A stretch of 64,000 nucleotides of DNA from Limnothrix sp. FACHB-406 (lineage in GTDB: Bacteria; Cyanobacteriota; Cyanobacteriia; CACIAM-69d). The stretch spans positions 62,001 to 126,000 of the forward strand of contig NZ_JACJSP010000003.1 of NCBI RefSeq assembly GCF_014698235.1, read 5' to 3'. The notes under the pieces were generated by a model. The model was not told where the DNA came from, did no database searches, and saw only the letters and a list, made by a program, of their open reading frames with translations. The position numbers and the translations under genes are program-made. Below are positions 48,120-58,070 of this stretch, piece by piece (the first letter of the stretch is position 1; each line of letters begins with the position of its first letter).

Positions 48120-48214
48120 GGTTTTGTCCTGCAAAGTTGGGGGAAATAGGGAAATAAAGTTGGGGGAAATTCGGAAGCTTGGGGGCCGATCGCCCCGTGG
48201 GCCTCAAGACCTGC

Positions 48215-49342
48215 CTAAAGACTTTCGTTAACCACCAAGCTCGGATCGCGCAACAGGGTGGCCACATCCAGCCAACTGGTGGCTTGGCCCCCATCCACAT
48301 GGATGCCCCGAATGTAGGCGCTTTCTCGGTTGACGATTGCTGAATCTAGGGAGCCGTTGACGGGAGCCAGTTGCTCAGCGGTGCTGGCGTTAAAGGGAAC
48401 GGGGGCTAAACGCTGGGTGCTGACCCATTGGGTTTCGATCGCCCGATCGATCGCCAAGCCCACCGTTAAGTCCTCCACCTGCACGATCGCCACCAGCGAT
48501 CGGGTGACGGCGGGCCGGCGCTCTTGGCCTAGCCAGGGGCTGATATCAATGGCCGTCACAATCTCGCCCCGCAGATTCGCATTCCCCAGCACGTGGCTGG
48601 GACAGCAAGGCAGGGGCACAATCACCGGCAACTCCGCCAACTCCCGCACGGCCGCCGCATCAATGCCAAAGCGTTCGCCACCAACTTCCACCACGATCCA
48701 GGGTTGCCCCCCTTGGTCACTGTCGGCGCGATCGGCCTCCGCCAGTTCCACCGCCCGCGCCCGCAACAGGGCCTGATCCATCGCGGAAAGGGTTTGCCAG
48801 CGATCAGTGGCAGAATCCAGGGGCGATTGGTGCCATTCGGGCCGTTGCAACACCGTGAACAGATTTTCACTGTTGATCAGGGCGATGGGCTGACCGGCCA
48901 AAAGCACCACATCCCGCACAATCTCGCGGGCCTGGGCTGACAGTTCCGCCACCAACAGGCTGGGGTCTGGATCCAGCATCACCCCTTGCAGATCCACCGC
49001 CTCATTCACAATCAGCCCCAAGCTCACCCCCTGGGGCGATCGCAACACCACAATCGCATCGGAGAGGCCATAGGGCGATCGAGCCAGGCCCAAGCAATCT
49101 GCCAGATCCACCACCGGCAATAGTTTTCCCCGCCGGTCGATCGCTCCCAAATAGCCAGCTCCCAACCCTGCGATCGGCTTCAGCTCCACCAGGGGCAAAG
49201 TTTCCTCCACCCACTGGGCCTCCAAACCGCACAGGGTTCCCATCACATCCACAATCAAATAGCTTTGTTCAGTCGCCACAAACCCTTCACCGCCCCCTTC
49301 ACCGCCCATTTTGCTGAACCAGCTAGCCCCGCTCGATCGCAT
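48215..49342 (-). CDS. Protein with two tandem CheW domains
   Basis: This is a 375-aa protein. The first CheW domain is at about 25-165 (QSYLIVDVMGTLCGLEAQWV, LGAIDRRGKLLPVVDLADCLG, LGLIVNEAVDLQGV). The second is at about 215-365 (PWIVVEVGGERFGIDAAAV, LGNANLRGEIVTAIDISPWLG). A helical linker joins them. CheW domains couple receptors to CheA; two in one chain could cross-link arrays or replace two separate CheW proteins. It ends 95 bp before the MCP gene. A later ATG at 49309 is an alternative start. Confidence 0.88.
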   Translation of the reverse strand: MRSSGASWFSKMGGEGGGEGFVATEQSYLIVDVMGTLCGLEAQWVEETLPLVELKPIAGLGAGYLGAIDRRGKLLPVVDLADCLGLARSPYGLSDAIVVLRSPQGVSLGLIVNEAVDLQGVMLDPDPSLLVAELSAQAREIVRDVVLLAGQPIALINSENLFTVLQRPEWHQSPLDSATDRWQTLSAMDQALLRARAVELAEADRADSDQGGQPWIVVEVGGERFGIDAAAVRELAELPVIVPLPCCPSHVLGNANLRGEIVTAIDISPWLGQERRPAVTRSLVAIVQVEDLTVGLAIDRAIETQWVSTQRLAPVPFNASTAEQLAPVNGSLDSAIVNRESAYIRGIHVDGGQATSWLDVATLLRDPSLVVNESL

Positions 49343-49485
49343 CGAGCATCACGCTAGCGATCGCCCCCAAGAGATCGCACCAGAAATCAACCTCAGACTC
49401 GCCACAATACTAGGGTGAGTTTGAAGTCTCGAAAGCTCAAAGTTACCAGGCAAAATATGCGGCTTTTTGCCATATTTTTCTTTTC

Positions 49486-49618
49486 GAGGATGTTTGAAAA
49501 GTATTTTTTGGCCCGGGCCAAGCACCAACAATCGTGGGGAGCAAGGGGCTTAAGCCCCTTGTCTGCGTCGATTACTGAAGCGTACAGAGTAGCAATTTTG
49601 GCTTTTCAAACAACCGCT
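49486..49618. mobile_element. Family A MITE-like element (133 bp) inside the chemosensory cluster
   Basis: The left terminus is GAGGATGTTTGAAAAG. The right terminus on the minus strand is GCGGTTGTTTGAAAAGCC. The core palindrome CAAGGGGCTTAAGCCCCTTG is at about 49543-49562. The right half is nearly the same as the copy at position 1. It splits the cluster between the double-CheW and CheR genes and may end the CheR transcript. Confidence 0.8.
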
Positions 49619-50028
49619 TAGAAATCTGTTACAACCCCTGATTTGTGGGGATCACACAGATTTGACAAAAACCTTTTGCGCTTTTACCTTTCGCTTTTTA
49701 CCTTGGATTCCTGAGTCACGGGGACTCTGCCATGGCTTTTTGTTCGATCGTTGCCCTGACGAACTAACTTGAGTTTACTTTCGATTTTTCCGATCTTTGG
49801 GATTTTTGGCGTTTTCTTTATGTTTTTGTGTGAAATCTATATTTTTTTGCACAATCAATAGCCAATGGCTAACAGATTGCCAGTTCATTGACCACTAATT
49901 GATCGCCAATGGATCACTAATTAACCACTGATCGACAACCAATTGACAACCAATTGACAACCAACGGATCGCCCGTGAATGAAAAATCAATCAAAACCCG
50001 GAACATCCCACGGGAAGCCCTAATGAGT
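49619..50028. other. AT-rich intergenic stretch, 410 bp
   Basis: No gene is seen. Composition is clearly more AT-rich than the flanking genes. Near 49890-49970 the unit (C)CAATTGACAA recurs several times with related GATCACTAATTAACC motifs, a degenerate short tandem array. Confidence 0.5.
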
Positions 50029-51717
50029 TCAGTTAGCACCAATCGCGGCCAGATGTTCCTTGAGGCGATCGCTCAACTCCCCCGCCGTTAAATGGTGATG
50101 GTCAAACACCGGCCAATGGGGGGCAAAATCCTGCAACAGTTCCAACGCCGAAGCATAGAGACGACGCGCCGCCGTGGCATCCCCAATTCGTTCGTATAAG
50201 CTGGCTAATTCCAGTCGGGGAGGCAGGGCATGGCGATCCAAATATACCGCCCGCCGCAAAAATTGCTTGGCTTGATCGAGCTGGTTTTGTTCCTCCCAAA
50301 TACGCGCCAACAGACAGCAAATTTCCGTTGACTCCGGCTCAATTTCCAAGGCTTGCTGACAATATTGGTTGGCTTCTTGGCTGGCTCCCCAATTGGCGTG
50401 CAGGCAAGCGAGTGCATAGAGTGTGGCGCTGCTGTTGGGATAGTGCTTTAGCAGTTGCAACAATTTTTGCTTGATGCGATTGTGTAACTGTTCTGTTTGA
50501 TTTTTGGGAACGGCATAGGGTGTGGAAAGGGGCTTAACCACCGGCACTTTGGGGGACGACGGCTGAAGGGAATGGGGGGATGAGTCGGTGGGCCGGGGAT
50601 TGCTCGATCGGGAATTATTTAAATGGTTGGAATTAGTTAAGTCATTTAAATGATCCGATCGCGAATAATTGGGCCGTTCCTGATGATTGGCGATCGCCGT
50701 TTCAATCGCGATCGCTTGGGCATCAGCATTGATCAGCGGAGCCGGATGAAGCGTTTCCATCCCATTTTTCAGCCCCGCCGTGTTTTCTAAGGGATTCCCC
50801 AAGGGATTTTCTAAATTGCTGGCAGCGGCATAAGGTTGGGTTAAGCCATTGATTGGAGGCAAAGGGGTTGCGGTTGCTTGTCCCGATCGCCGACGATAGA
50901 TCACCGATTCTGGATAAATTTGAGTTGCAAAAGATTGCAGCGGTTGATGGCATAATTCCGCATGACCCGTGAGCAAATATCCTCCAGGAGCAAGGGCCTT
51001 GGCAAACAGATCAACGGTTCGCGTAATCGACTCCGTGGCAAAGTAGATAAAAACATTTCGACAAAGAATTAGATCAAATTTGCCAACATCCGTTAAAGGC
51101 AACTCATCATTCACCAAATTGAAGTTTTGAAAGGTCACCAATCGCTGAATCGCCGGGTCAATTTGCCAGCCATCCGCCAGGGGTCGAAAATAGGTTTGCC
51201 AAGTGGTGGAATCAATGGCTCGGAATGACCACGATCGAAAACGACCCGATCGGGCCCGATCGAGTGCTTCTTCATTAATATCCGTGGCAAAAATGCGAAT
51301 TTGCCAATTTTCATGGGCCGGCAACATGCCCTGCAAAGCAATCGCCAAGGAATAGGGTTCTTCGCCCCCAGCGCAAGCCGCACTCCACAAACAAAGCCGC
51401 CGACTTCCTTGCCGACTCAGGATTAGCTCTGGCAAAATCTGCCGTTGCAAGAGCGAAAACTGTCCCCGATCGCGGAAAAAATAGCTTTCCGTATTGGTGA
51501 TGACATTAATTAAGGGTTGCCAAGCCTGTTGGCCATAGGGACTTCGATCCAACAGTAGTTGACGATAGGTAGCCCAGGTTTGGGGGCTGCCCGCTCGCCA
51601 ACGATTATGCAAAAACTGGGTCAAATCTTCGAGATCGCTAGCCCGCAGCCGGAGGCCATAGCGATCGTAGATGATGGGAACCAGTTCATGGAGCAGCGCA
51701 ATAACCTCTGGGGGCAT
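50029..51717 (-). CDS. CheR-type methyltransferase with C-terminal TPRs
   Basis: This is a 562-aa protein. CheR N-terminal helices (LVPIIYDRYGLRL) and the SAM-binding methyltransferase domain are clear: TNTESYFFRDRGQF, LWSAACAGGEEPYSLAIAL, FATDINEEALDRARSGRF and FDLILCRNVFIYF. After a 120-residue Asn/Ser/Pro-rich linker come about three TPRs (LLKHYPNSSATLYALACLHAN, CLLARIWEEQNQLDQAKQFL, LELASLYERIGDATAARRLY). This is the WspC/FrzF-like layout. It should methylate glutamates of the MCP encoded nearby. It follows the histidine kinase gene by 71 bp. Confidence 0.92.
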   Translation of the reverse strand: MPPEVIALLHELVPIIYDRYGLRLRASDLEDLTQFLHNRWRAGSPQTWATYRQLLLDRSPYGQQAWQPLINVITNTESYFFRDRGQFSLLQRQILPELILSRQGSRRLCLWSAACAGGEEPYSLAIALQGMLPAHENWQIRIFATDINEEALDRARSGRFRSWSFRAIDSTTWQTYFRPLADGWQIDPAIQRLVTFQNFNLVNDELPLTDVGKFDLILCRNVFIYFATESITRTVDLFAKALAPGGYLLTGHAELCHQPLQSFATQIYPESVIYRRRSGQATATPLPPINGLTQPYAAASNLENPLGNPLENTAGLKNGMETLHPAPLINADAQAIAIETAIANHQERPNYSRSDHLNDLTNSNHLNNSRSSNPRPTDSSPHSLQPSSPKVPVVKPLSTPYAVPKNQTEQLHNRIKQKLLQLLKHYPNSSATLYALACLHANWGASQEANQYCQQALEIEPESTEICCLLARIWEEQNQLDQAKQFLRRAVYLDRHALPPRLELASLYERIGDATAARRLYASALELLQDFAPHWPVFDHHHLTAGELSDRLKEHLAAIGAN

Positions 51718-51788
51718 AACCTTGACAGAAAGAGACAGGGAATAGCCCTTGTCCTCACGAGTAACTCATGCAACGAGCTGTCTTGAGT

Positions 51789-54032
51789 TTAGTGGTTACG
51801 ATCGGTCACTGCTAGGGGGAGCCACAGTCGGAAGGTTGTGCCCTTGTGGGGTTGCGATTCACAGGCAATTTTGCCCCCATGCCGATCGACCACAATTTGG
51901 TAACTGATAGATAGGCCCAACCCTGTGCCTTTGCCCACAGGTTTTGTGGTGAAAAATGGGTCAAAAATTCGAGAAGTGACCTCTGAGGGAATTCCGCTGC
52001 CGTTGTCTTGAATCGTGATTTCAACGCCCGGTTTTGAGGGCTGATCAGACCCATCTACTGCCGGATTTGCTGCCATTAATTGGGTGCGAATGACAATACG
52101 CGGATCGGTTTCTCGGTCTTCGAGCGCATCGATCGCGTTGCTTAATAGGTTCATAAACACTTGATTGAGCTGACCGCTGTGGCATTCCACCAAGGGCAAC
52201 TCACCATAATCGCGCACCACTTCAATCCGATTTTGCCGACCTTTACGCTCCAGGCGGCTATGCAAAATAAGCAAGGTACTGTCGATGCCTTCATGCAAAT
52301 CCACGGAGGAAACTTCCGCGCGATCGAGCCGCGAGAAATTACGCATGGAAGCCACAATGCCTTGAATTCGTTCTGTGCCTTGGCGCATGGAATGCAAGAC
52401 CTTTGGCAAATCTTCTAGCACGAATTCCAAGTCCATCTGCTCGGCCTGGGCCATGATTTCGGGATCATGGTCATGGGTGTGGCGTTGGTACAGGCGCACC
52501 AGTTCGATCAATTCCGTGAGGGCATCGCTGGCCCAATCCAGGTTGCCGCTGATGAAGTTGACGGGGTTGTTAATTTCGTGGGCAATGCCGGCCGCCAACT
52601 GGCCCAGGCTAGACATTTTTTCGGAGTGAACCAGTTGGGCTTGGGCTTTTTTCAAATCCTCAAGGGTACGTTCTAGCTCGTGAAATTGGGTTTCGGTGGC
52701 GCGTACAGCGGCCTGGGAGCGATCGTACAGTTCCGCTTGGCTGATGGCGACGGCCAGGCGATCGGCCGCCCAACGTAGGGCCTCGCAGTCGTCGCTCGAC
52801 CATTGACGACGCTGGCTAGTGGTGGTGCAGGCGATCGCCCCGGAATGGCCAGAAGCCGTCTGCACAGGCACAATCAACAGGGCATTGATCCCGGCGGACT
52901 CGGCCCAGTGGGCCACTTGGGGATCGGGGTGGTGCAGCAGGTGGGTGAGTTGTGTCCAGGGCAGGGTGGAAGTGGTGCTCAGATCAGCCCGATCGAGCGC
53001 CGCTGGCATCAATAGGGAGGGCAGGCCTTGGGCGATCGCCCGGGTGAAGGCCCCATCCAAGGCCGGTTGGCGGCTGTCCTGGTGGCTAACGGTGAGCTGC
53101 ATGGCTCCGTTGGGGCCCCGCAAAGCCCACAAATAAGCACAGCGATCGACCCGCAACACCAAACGCAACTCCCGCACCGCCGCCGCCAAAATTGCATCCA
53201 AATCGAGGGATGAGCGGATTTTTTCGAGCCAAGGTCGCAGCCGCACCTCTGGTTTTTGCCGATCGCCCTGCTTAGCCAAGTCATGGCCCAGCGCCAGCGC
53301 CACCAACCGCGCCACCTGTTCCACCGCCTCTTGCATGGCCAACGACCAGGGGCGATCGCGCCACAGCAACAACATCCCCAGGGGATGCCGCTCCATGCGC
53401 AGGGGATAAGCCCCCCAATAAAAAGCCTGGGCAGAGGATGCCGCCGCCTCGGAACCGGTCTCCAACCCCTGGGGTGAAAGCTGCGACAGTTCCAGCTTGC
53501 CCATGGAGCGACTGCCCCGCCGCCCCAGCTTGCGCACCTCCGCTTCCGACACGGAGCGATCGAAATGCACTGCCAAATTTCGCCCCTGTCCCCGCACAAA
53601 CAGGGCCGCCAACTTGAACCGATGTTGCACCCGATCGTAAGACCACAGTTCCGCTTCCTTTAGATCCAGGTAACGGGCTAAGTAACGTAATGTTCGTTGC
53701 AGTCGCCGTTCCAGGGGCCCCGTGCCGGTCAAAATGGCCCCCACCCCATTCAGCATCGTCAGCAGCGATCGACAGTCCGCCTCGGAACTGCTATCTAGCC
53801 AATGAGCCGTTGAATCTGGATCCGTGCTGAAGGCCAGCTCTTGATTCAGGGAAGCCGAATTGGCCACTGGTTGATTCGCTGAATGATTCGTTGACTCGAT
53901 CGCACCGTCAGACCAAGAGGAGCTATTTCTGAGACGTACCGCTGAAGTTCCGAGGGAATGAACTAACAACGGCCCAGCTTGGGATCGATGAGGCGATCGC
54001 CGCATGGCGTAGGACGGTAGTTGAGTAACCAT
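51789..54032 (-). CDS. GAF-domain sensor histidine kinase
   Basis: This 747-aa soluble protein has a 90-residue low-complexity N-terminus. The first GAF-like domain is at about 95-255. A second GAF domain follows ([24 protein letters not shown]..., up to [12 protein letters not shown]). A coiled coil leads to the HisKA box [18 protein letters not shown] and an HATPase with [18 protein letters not shown] and GTGLGLSIS. The IAHEINNP box is typical of the kinase group closest to NtrB/ZraS. The ATG at 54032 is used; 17 more codons to a TTG are open. It leads the chemosensory gene set. Confidence 0.92.
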   Translation of the reverse strand: MVTQLPSYAMRRSPHRSQAGPLLVHSLGTSAVRLRNSSSWSDGAIESTNHSANQPVANSASLNQELAFSTDPDSTAHWLDSSSEADCRSLLTMLNGVGAILTGTGPLERRLQRTLRYLARYLDLKEAELWSYDRVQHRFKLAALFVRGQGRNLAVHFDRSVSEAEVRKLGRRGSRSMGKLELSQLSPQGLETGSEAAASSAQAFYWGAYPLRMERHPLGMLLLWRDRPWSLAMQEAVEQVARLVALALGHDLAKQGDRQKPEVRLRPWLEKIRSSLDLDAILAAAVRELRLVLRVDRCAYLWALRGPNGAMQLTVSHQDSRQPALDGAFTRAIAQGLPSLLMPAALDRADLSTTSTLPWTQLTHLLHHPDPQVAHWAESAGINALLIVPVQTASGHSGAIACTTTSQRRQWSSDDCEALRWAADRLAVAISQAELYDRSQAAVRATETQFHELERTLEDLKKAQAQLVHSEKMSSLGQLAAGIAHEINNPVNFISGNLDWASDALTELIELVRLYQRHTHDHDPEIMAQAEQMDLEFVLEDLPKVLHSMRQGTERIQGIVASMRNFSRLDRAEVSSVDLHEGIDSTLLILHSRLERKGRQNRIEVVRDYGELPLVECHSGQLNQVFMNLLSNAIDALEDRETDPRIVIRTQLMAANPAVDGSDQPSKPGVEITIQDNGSGIPSEVTSRIFDPFFTTKPVGKGTGLGLSISYQIVVDRHGGKIACESQPHKGTTFRLWLPLAVTDRNH

Positions 54033-55573
54033 TACAATTTCCAAAATTGGCTGCTGGAGGATGGTTGCGGCATCTCTCCCCAAAACTGTTAAAAAAATCT
54101 GTATTTGCTATCAATTTTAGCCCAGGATCTTTCACTAGATCTGCGAATGTGGCGTTTTATTGATAAATCCACGAAAGATTGGACGCAAACCCTTGATCAT
54201 AAATTTATGTAAATACTCTCCGACCCTTAAATAAACACGCTTTCCCTTGATTCTCGTCAGATAATTTGCTGATTTTGACACTAAGTCTTGATTTCACGGG
54301 CGATCGCCCATTAGAGCTTTCAGAAATTGAATCTATTCTCATTACTGGTCTCAATCACTCCTTCGACCAATCAGGTTAAGTTTTTGATCTTCATAATTGT
54401 TCAAAAACCTGATTCCACGGCAATTGTTTCCCGATCGCAATTGACCACCCCAATTGCTTTTGCATCCCCTCAGAGAATCCTGAGAGGATGCAAATTTGCC
54501 TTTGGCATCATCAGTGCTCGCAAAATCCCAACGTTGGCCTTGATGACTTTCAATCTTGATAGGGCCTTGCTGATACCCCATAAAATGCCCCACAAGATGC
54601 CCCGTAAACTGATGATGCCCCATGAATGATCGCGGCCCTACTCCATCACCAATGGCTCATCAATATGGCCCATCAACCAATGCCCCAATAATGCCCCAAT
54701 CGCCCATTCATTGCTACTGGATTAATAACGAATAATTGACGAATAGTTGACAAACCGTTCATGAGTCATCAATCAGCAGTCGAGCAATGGTTCATGAATA
54801 CCAGAGGAGCACTCAATAAACGCTGGATAGATGCTGGACAAATACTGGACAAATATCAGATCAATCTTGAATGAATTTTGAATGAATTTTGGATAAATTA
54901 CAGTTATTAATAGAGACAATATTCAAATTCCCTTCATGTTTTTTTGATCTTTTCTTCAAAAAATCCCTGAGCTACCCATTCCGCCCCAACCAGCCCAAAA
55001 CCACGCCATTTCCCCTGCAAGACCTTTGGCAAGGGCCAAATCATTGCCGCTGCCCTCGCCACCAACCAGCGCAAGAGACTCAGACTCCTTATTTTTAAAT
55101 TGCGCTACTGTTGCCGTGGGTCGAAGTCTGAGCGACGCAGCGGGCAAGATCAGCGCAGATTGCAACCAAGGCACGATCCGCGCGCCAATCGTCAACCTTG
55201 ACCAATTATCAAAAATTGATGCCTATGGACAGAATTTTGACCAGGGCGCAACGGAAAATGCCAGAATTTAATTAGTTCCCTGCTTTAGTCTCAGTCCCTC
55301 GATCGCCTTGAAATTGTCTTGAAAGTCCTTGTCTTTCTCCTTGGGAGATTAGCCACATGGGTGAAAGAAATCAGGAATCTAGGAATAATCATCTAATAAG
55401 GCAGCTAAGGTAGCAATTGATGGATTAATCAAACGAGAGTGCTATTTCTTGCAGGATTGGGCAGGCTGATTCAACCAGCGACCTGAAACCAACCTGCGAG
55501 GGGTGAGGCACAAGGCGTTTGGGAATTTGCCCCATCAATTGCCGCATCGATCATCTCAATCCTGGGGTCAGTC
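54033..55573. other. 1.5-kb AT-rich gene-poor region
   Basis: No ORF with recognisable sequence is present on either strand. Short reiterated motifs are frequent: ATGCCCCA-type units at 54580-54700, and GAATGAATTTTG and GGACAAATA near 54830-54895. A 69-codon plus-strand ORF at 54889 and an 81-codon one at 55026 look fortuitous. The promoters of the histidine kinase and of the receiver gene must lie here. It is the longest gene-free stretch of the window. Confidence 0.5.
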
Positions 55574-55990
55574 ATGAACAGCTCCTCTGATGTCGTTTCT
55601 GTGGCTCGATCGAGCATGACGAAGCCCACGGTGCTGGCGGTGGACGATAGCTTGATTGTGCATACCTTGGTGCGCCGCACGTTAGAGGATTTGTACAACG
55701 TGGTGACGACAGCGGATCCGGTGGAGGCGCTGTCGATGATCTACCACCAGCGAATCGATCTGCTGCTGTTGGATGTATCGATGCCGAATCTAAATGGGCT
55801 GGAGCTGTGCCGAATTTTGCGCAGCTTGCCTCAGTTTGCTGCGCTACCGGTGATTATGTTGACTTCCCACGATCGCCCGTTCGATCGCATTCAAGGGCAA
55901 CTGGCAGGAGCCACGGAATACATCACCAAACCGTTCGATCAAGATGCTTTGCGCTCCTTGGTGGCTTACCACACGCTTGATCGCGCCTAG
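55574..55990 (+). CDS. Single-domain response regulator (CheY-like)
   Basis: This 138-aa receiver domain has the acidic pair Asp24-Asp25 (LAVDDS), phospho-acceptor Asp67 (LLLDVSMPNLNG), Thr97 (MLTSHD) and Lys119 (ITKPF). No output domain is present. It resembles the PilG/TaxP-type receivers of cyanobacterial chemosensory systems. It is divergent from the GAF histidine kinase across the 1.5-kb gap, so it is a candidate partner of that kinase or of the hybrid CheA. An in-frame ATG at codon 15 (MTKPTVLAVDD) is an alternative start. Confidence 0.9.
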   Translation: MNSSSDVVSVARSSMTKPTVLAVDDSLIVHTLVRRTLEDLYNVVTTADPVEALSMIYHQRIDLLLLDVSMPNLNGLELCRILRSLPQFAALPVIMLTSHDRPFDRIQGQLAGATEYITKPFDQDALRSLVAYHTLDRA

Positions 55991-56026
55991 GTGAGTGATG
56001 CCTTGGGCGATCGCAATCTCTGTGCC

Positions 56027-57223
56027 CTAAGGTTCCGATTCCATCCCAATTTGTCCCCAGCGATCCTGCGGAATAAAGGTGCGATCGCTTGGCAACGGGG
56101 CCACGGCCTCCGACAGCAAAAACCGCCCCTGTTGAATTTCCAATTTCAGCGCCTCGGACACCTGGCGCGACAGGGCCAAGCTAGTGAGCGGTGCTGTGCG
56201 CACGAGTTTTCCATCAATTTCAATGCGACCGGACTTCAGTTGGGCATAGTTCACCAGGCCAAAGGTGGGCCGCACCCGTCGGGGAATCGAAAAATCCACG
56301 ATCGGGGCCACAATCTCTTCATCTTTGACGGCGCAACGGGCCACCACCGCTTCATCCACCACCGGCAACGGCACACCCACCCCCAACATCAGGGACGGCC
56401 CATAGCCTTTGAAATAGCAACCGCGCACCCATTGGGCCTGCATTTGTTTGGCATCTCCCACCAAAGCCAGGGTGGCCGCCGGGCCGATCGGGGTTTGGTT
56501 GGGGAGGCGCTTTTGCAGCGGAAAATGCTGAGTTCCTTCCCAGGCAATGTAGCCCTGGCTGCCGGCCAACCAAATGCGGCTGCCAATGCCCAACAGTCGC
56601 AGTTCCGGATCGTTCAGCAGGGGAGACAAGGCCCCACCGCTGACATAGACCGCATTGCCCAGGTTGGGTTGCAAGGGGCCCAGGTAGGTATTCAGCAGCC
56701 GATCGCCCCCATTCACGCCCACGATGAAGTTTTGGTAGAGATTGCGGGGGTTGTAGAGATAAAACTGGTTGATCGTGTCGCGGGAAATCGAGGTTTCAAA
56801 GGAGCCTCGGGGATAGCAGTCGGTCACATGCCCGATCGCCCGCAGTTGCACCGAATGCCCCGCGATCAAACTTTCAATGACATGGCCACCGCCCCGATCG
56901 CGGCCTTCATCGGGCGCTTCTCCGTCGGCAAATTCCACCGGGTGGCTGGCTCCCAAATACAAATCCACCGCCCCAAAGCCCGCATAGGCCGGCACGCCAT
57001 CGAGCCAGCAGCGGCGAATTTTGATCGGTGGATCCGTTTGCCCCAGGTTCAGAAAGGCTCCAGAAGCCTCCATGGGTTCAAAGGTTCCGGTCACCACCAC
57101 GTCTACCCGCGCGGCCGCCGCCTGGATGCCGATTGTGGCCACTTGGGCTTTCAGTTCTTCGGCCGTCCAAACGGTGACTTGGCCACTCCGGATTTTGTCG
57201 TTGATCTCGGCAATCGATCGCAT
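56027..57223 (-). CDS. Homocysteine biosynthesis-type protein (HcyBio / DUF39)
   Basis: This 398-aa protein starts MRSIAEINDKIRSGQVTVWTAE. It has VVTGTFEPMEASGAFLNLGQ, a cysteine in KIRRCWLDGVPAY, GGHVIESLIAGHSVQLRAIG, a cysteine in DCYPRGSFET, GIGSRIWLAGSQGYIAWEG, KGCYF-like RGCYFKGYG and a C-terminal LVNYAQLKSGRIEIDG. It fits the HcyBio family of sulfur incorporation, known from anaerobes and archaea where it helps make homocysteine from aspartate semialdehyde. The ferredoxin and NIL parts found with it elsewhere are absent here. The ATG at 57223 is used; the frame is open 62 codons upstream without family features. Confidence 0.8.
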   Translation of the reverse strand: MRSIAEINDKIRSGQVTVWTAEELKAQVATIGIQAAAARVDVVVTGTFEPMEASGAFLNLGQTDPPIKIRRCWLDGVPAYAGFGAVDLYLGASHPVEFADGEAPDEGRDRGGGHVIESLIAGHSVQLRAIGHVTDCYPRGSFETSISRDTINQFYLYNPRNLYQNFIVGVNGGDRLLNTYLGPLQPNLGNAVYVSGGALSPLLNDPELRLLGIGSRIWLAGSQGYIAWEGTQHFPLQKRLPNQTPIGPAATLALVGDAKQMQAQWVRGCYFKGYGPSLMLGVGVPLPVVDEAVVARCAVKDEEIVAPIVDFSIPRRVRPTFGLVNYAQLKSGRIEIDGKLVRTAPLTSLALSRQVSEALKLEIQQGRFLLSEAVAPLPSDRTFIPQDRWGQIGMESEP

Positions 57224-57464
57224 GGGCTTCGGAACTCGGTAACGTAATCTGAATCTACCGTTGAATCTACGGTTTTTCGATCGAGTTTTAGTTGTATTTC
57301 GGTAAACAGTTTTGCTAGGATGCAAACCAGCACAATGCTGGCACAATCTTGCTCGCTGCTGACCCCTTCGCTTCGGGTTCGATCGAATGCTTAATCCTCC
57401 GTAACCCAACGGCCCCCAGCGGTGACAATCGGATCAACGTTTCCCCATCCACCTCCGTCTGCCG

Positions 57465-58070
57465 ATGAACCCCTCTCGCCCCGCCCCGATCGCCGCACCC
57501 GTCGCCCCCCAAGCCTCGCTGACCAACGGTTCTCCCGCTGAACCCACGTTTCTGTACTTTGCCTATGGCTCCTGCATGTGCCCGGTGGATTTGCAGCGCA
57601 CCCTCGGAGAGCCGGCTTATCCTTACCTGGTGGGCACGGCCATGCTTGAGGGTTATCGGTTGGGGTTTAACTGGCGATCGCCCCGGCGAGAATGCGGCGT
57701 GTTGGATGTGGTTCCCGATGCCCGATCGCGCGTTTTTGGGGTTCTTTATGCCCTGCCCTGGCGCTTAAGCGACCAACTGGACGATCGCGAAGATGTGCCC
57801 CGAGGCGGCTACCGTCGCGAAACCATCACCGTCACCAGCCAGGGCCAAACCTACCGCGACGTGCGCACCTACGTGGTTGTGGACAAATTGCCCCGCGAAC
57901 TGGCCCCCAATGATTGGTATTTCACCGTCGTGATGCGCGGAGCCACCACCTGCGGCCTGCCAGAAGAATATTGCTGGAAACTCTTCCATCACATGGCTCA
58001 ACTTCAGCGCCAACATCACCATCAATATCCCCACCCTCATCCTCATCCCTATCACCCCCAAGCCAGCTAG
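57465..58070 (+). CDS. Gamma-glutamylcyclotransferase-like (AIG2/GGCT fold) protein
   Basis: This 201-aa protein has a GGCT-type core after a 25-residue Pro/Ala-rich N-terminus: FLYFAYGSCMCPVDLQRTLG (the substrate loop, usually YGSNM), LEGYRLGFN, VFGVLYALPWRLSDQLDDRED with the probable catalytic Glu, and a late WYFTVVMRGATTCGLPEEY. The C-terminus is His-rich (HHHQYPHPHPHPYHP), a possible metal-binding tail. The likely reaction is 5-oxoproline release from gamma-glutamyl compounds. It is divergent from the HcyBio gene with a 241-bp gap. Confidence 0.8.
   Translation: MNPSRPAPIAAPVAPQASLTNGSPAEPTFLYFAYGSCMCPVDLQRTLGEPAYPYLVGTAMLEGYRLGFNWRSPRRECGVLDVVPDARSRVFGVLYALPWRLSDQLDDREDVPRGGYRRETITVTSQGQTYRDVRTYVVVDKLPRELAPNDWYFTVVMRGATTCGLPEEYCWKLFHHMAQLQRQHHHQYPHPHPHPYHPQAS

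Noticed and set aside
54889-55271. Two plus-strand ORFs (69 and 81 codons) in the AT-rich gap
   Set aside because: No homology that I can recognise, no ribosome binding sites, and a minus-strand ORF overlaps both equally well.
55991-57247. 418-codon plus-strand ORF following the receiver gene
   Set aside because: It is antisense to the HcyBio-type gene, whose frame shows clear family motifs. The plus-strand product is His/Gln/Arg-rich with no recognisable domain.
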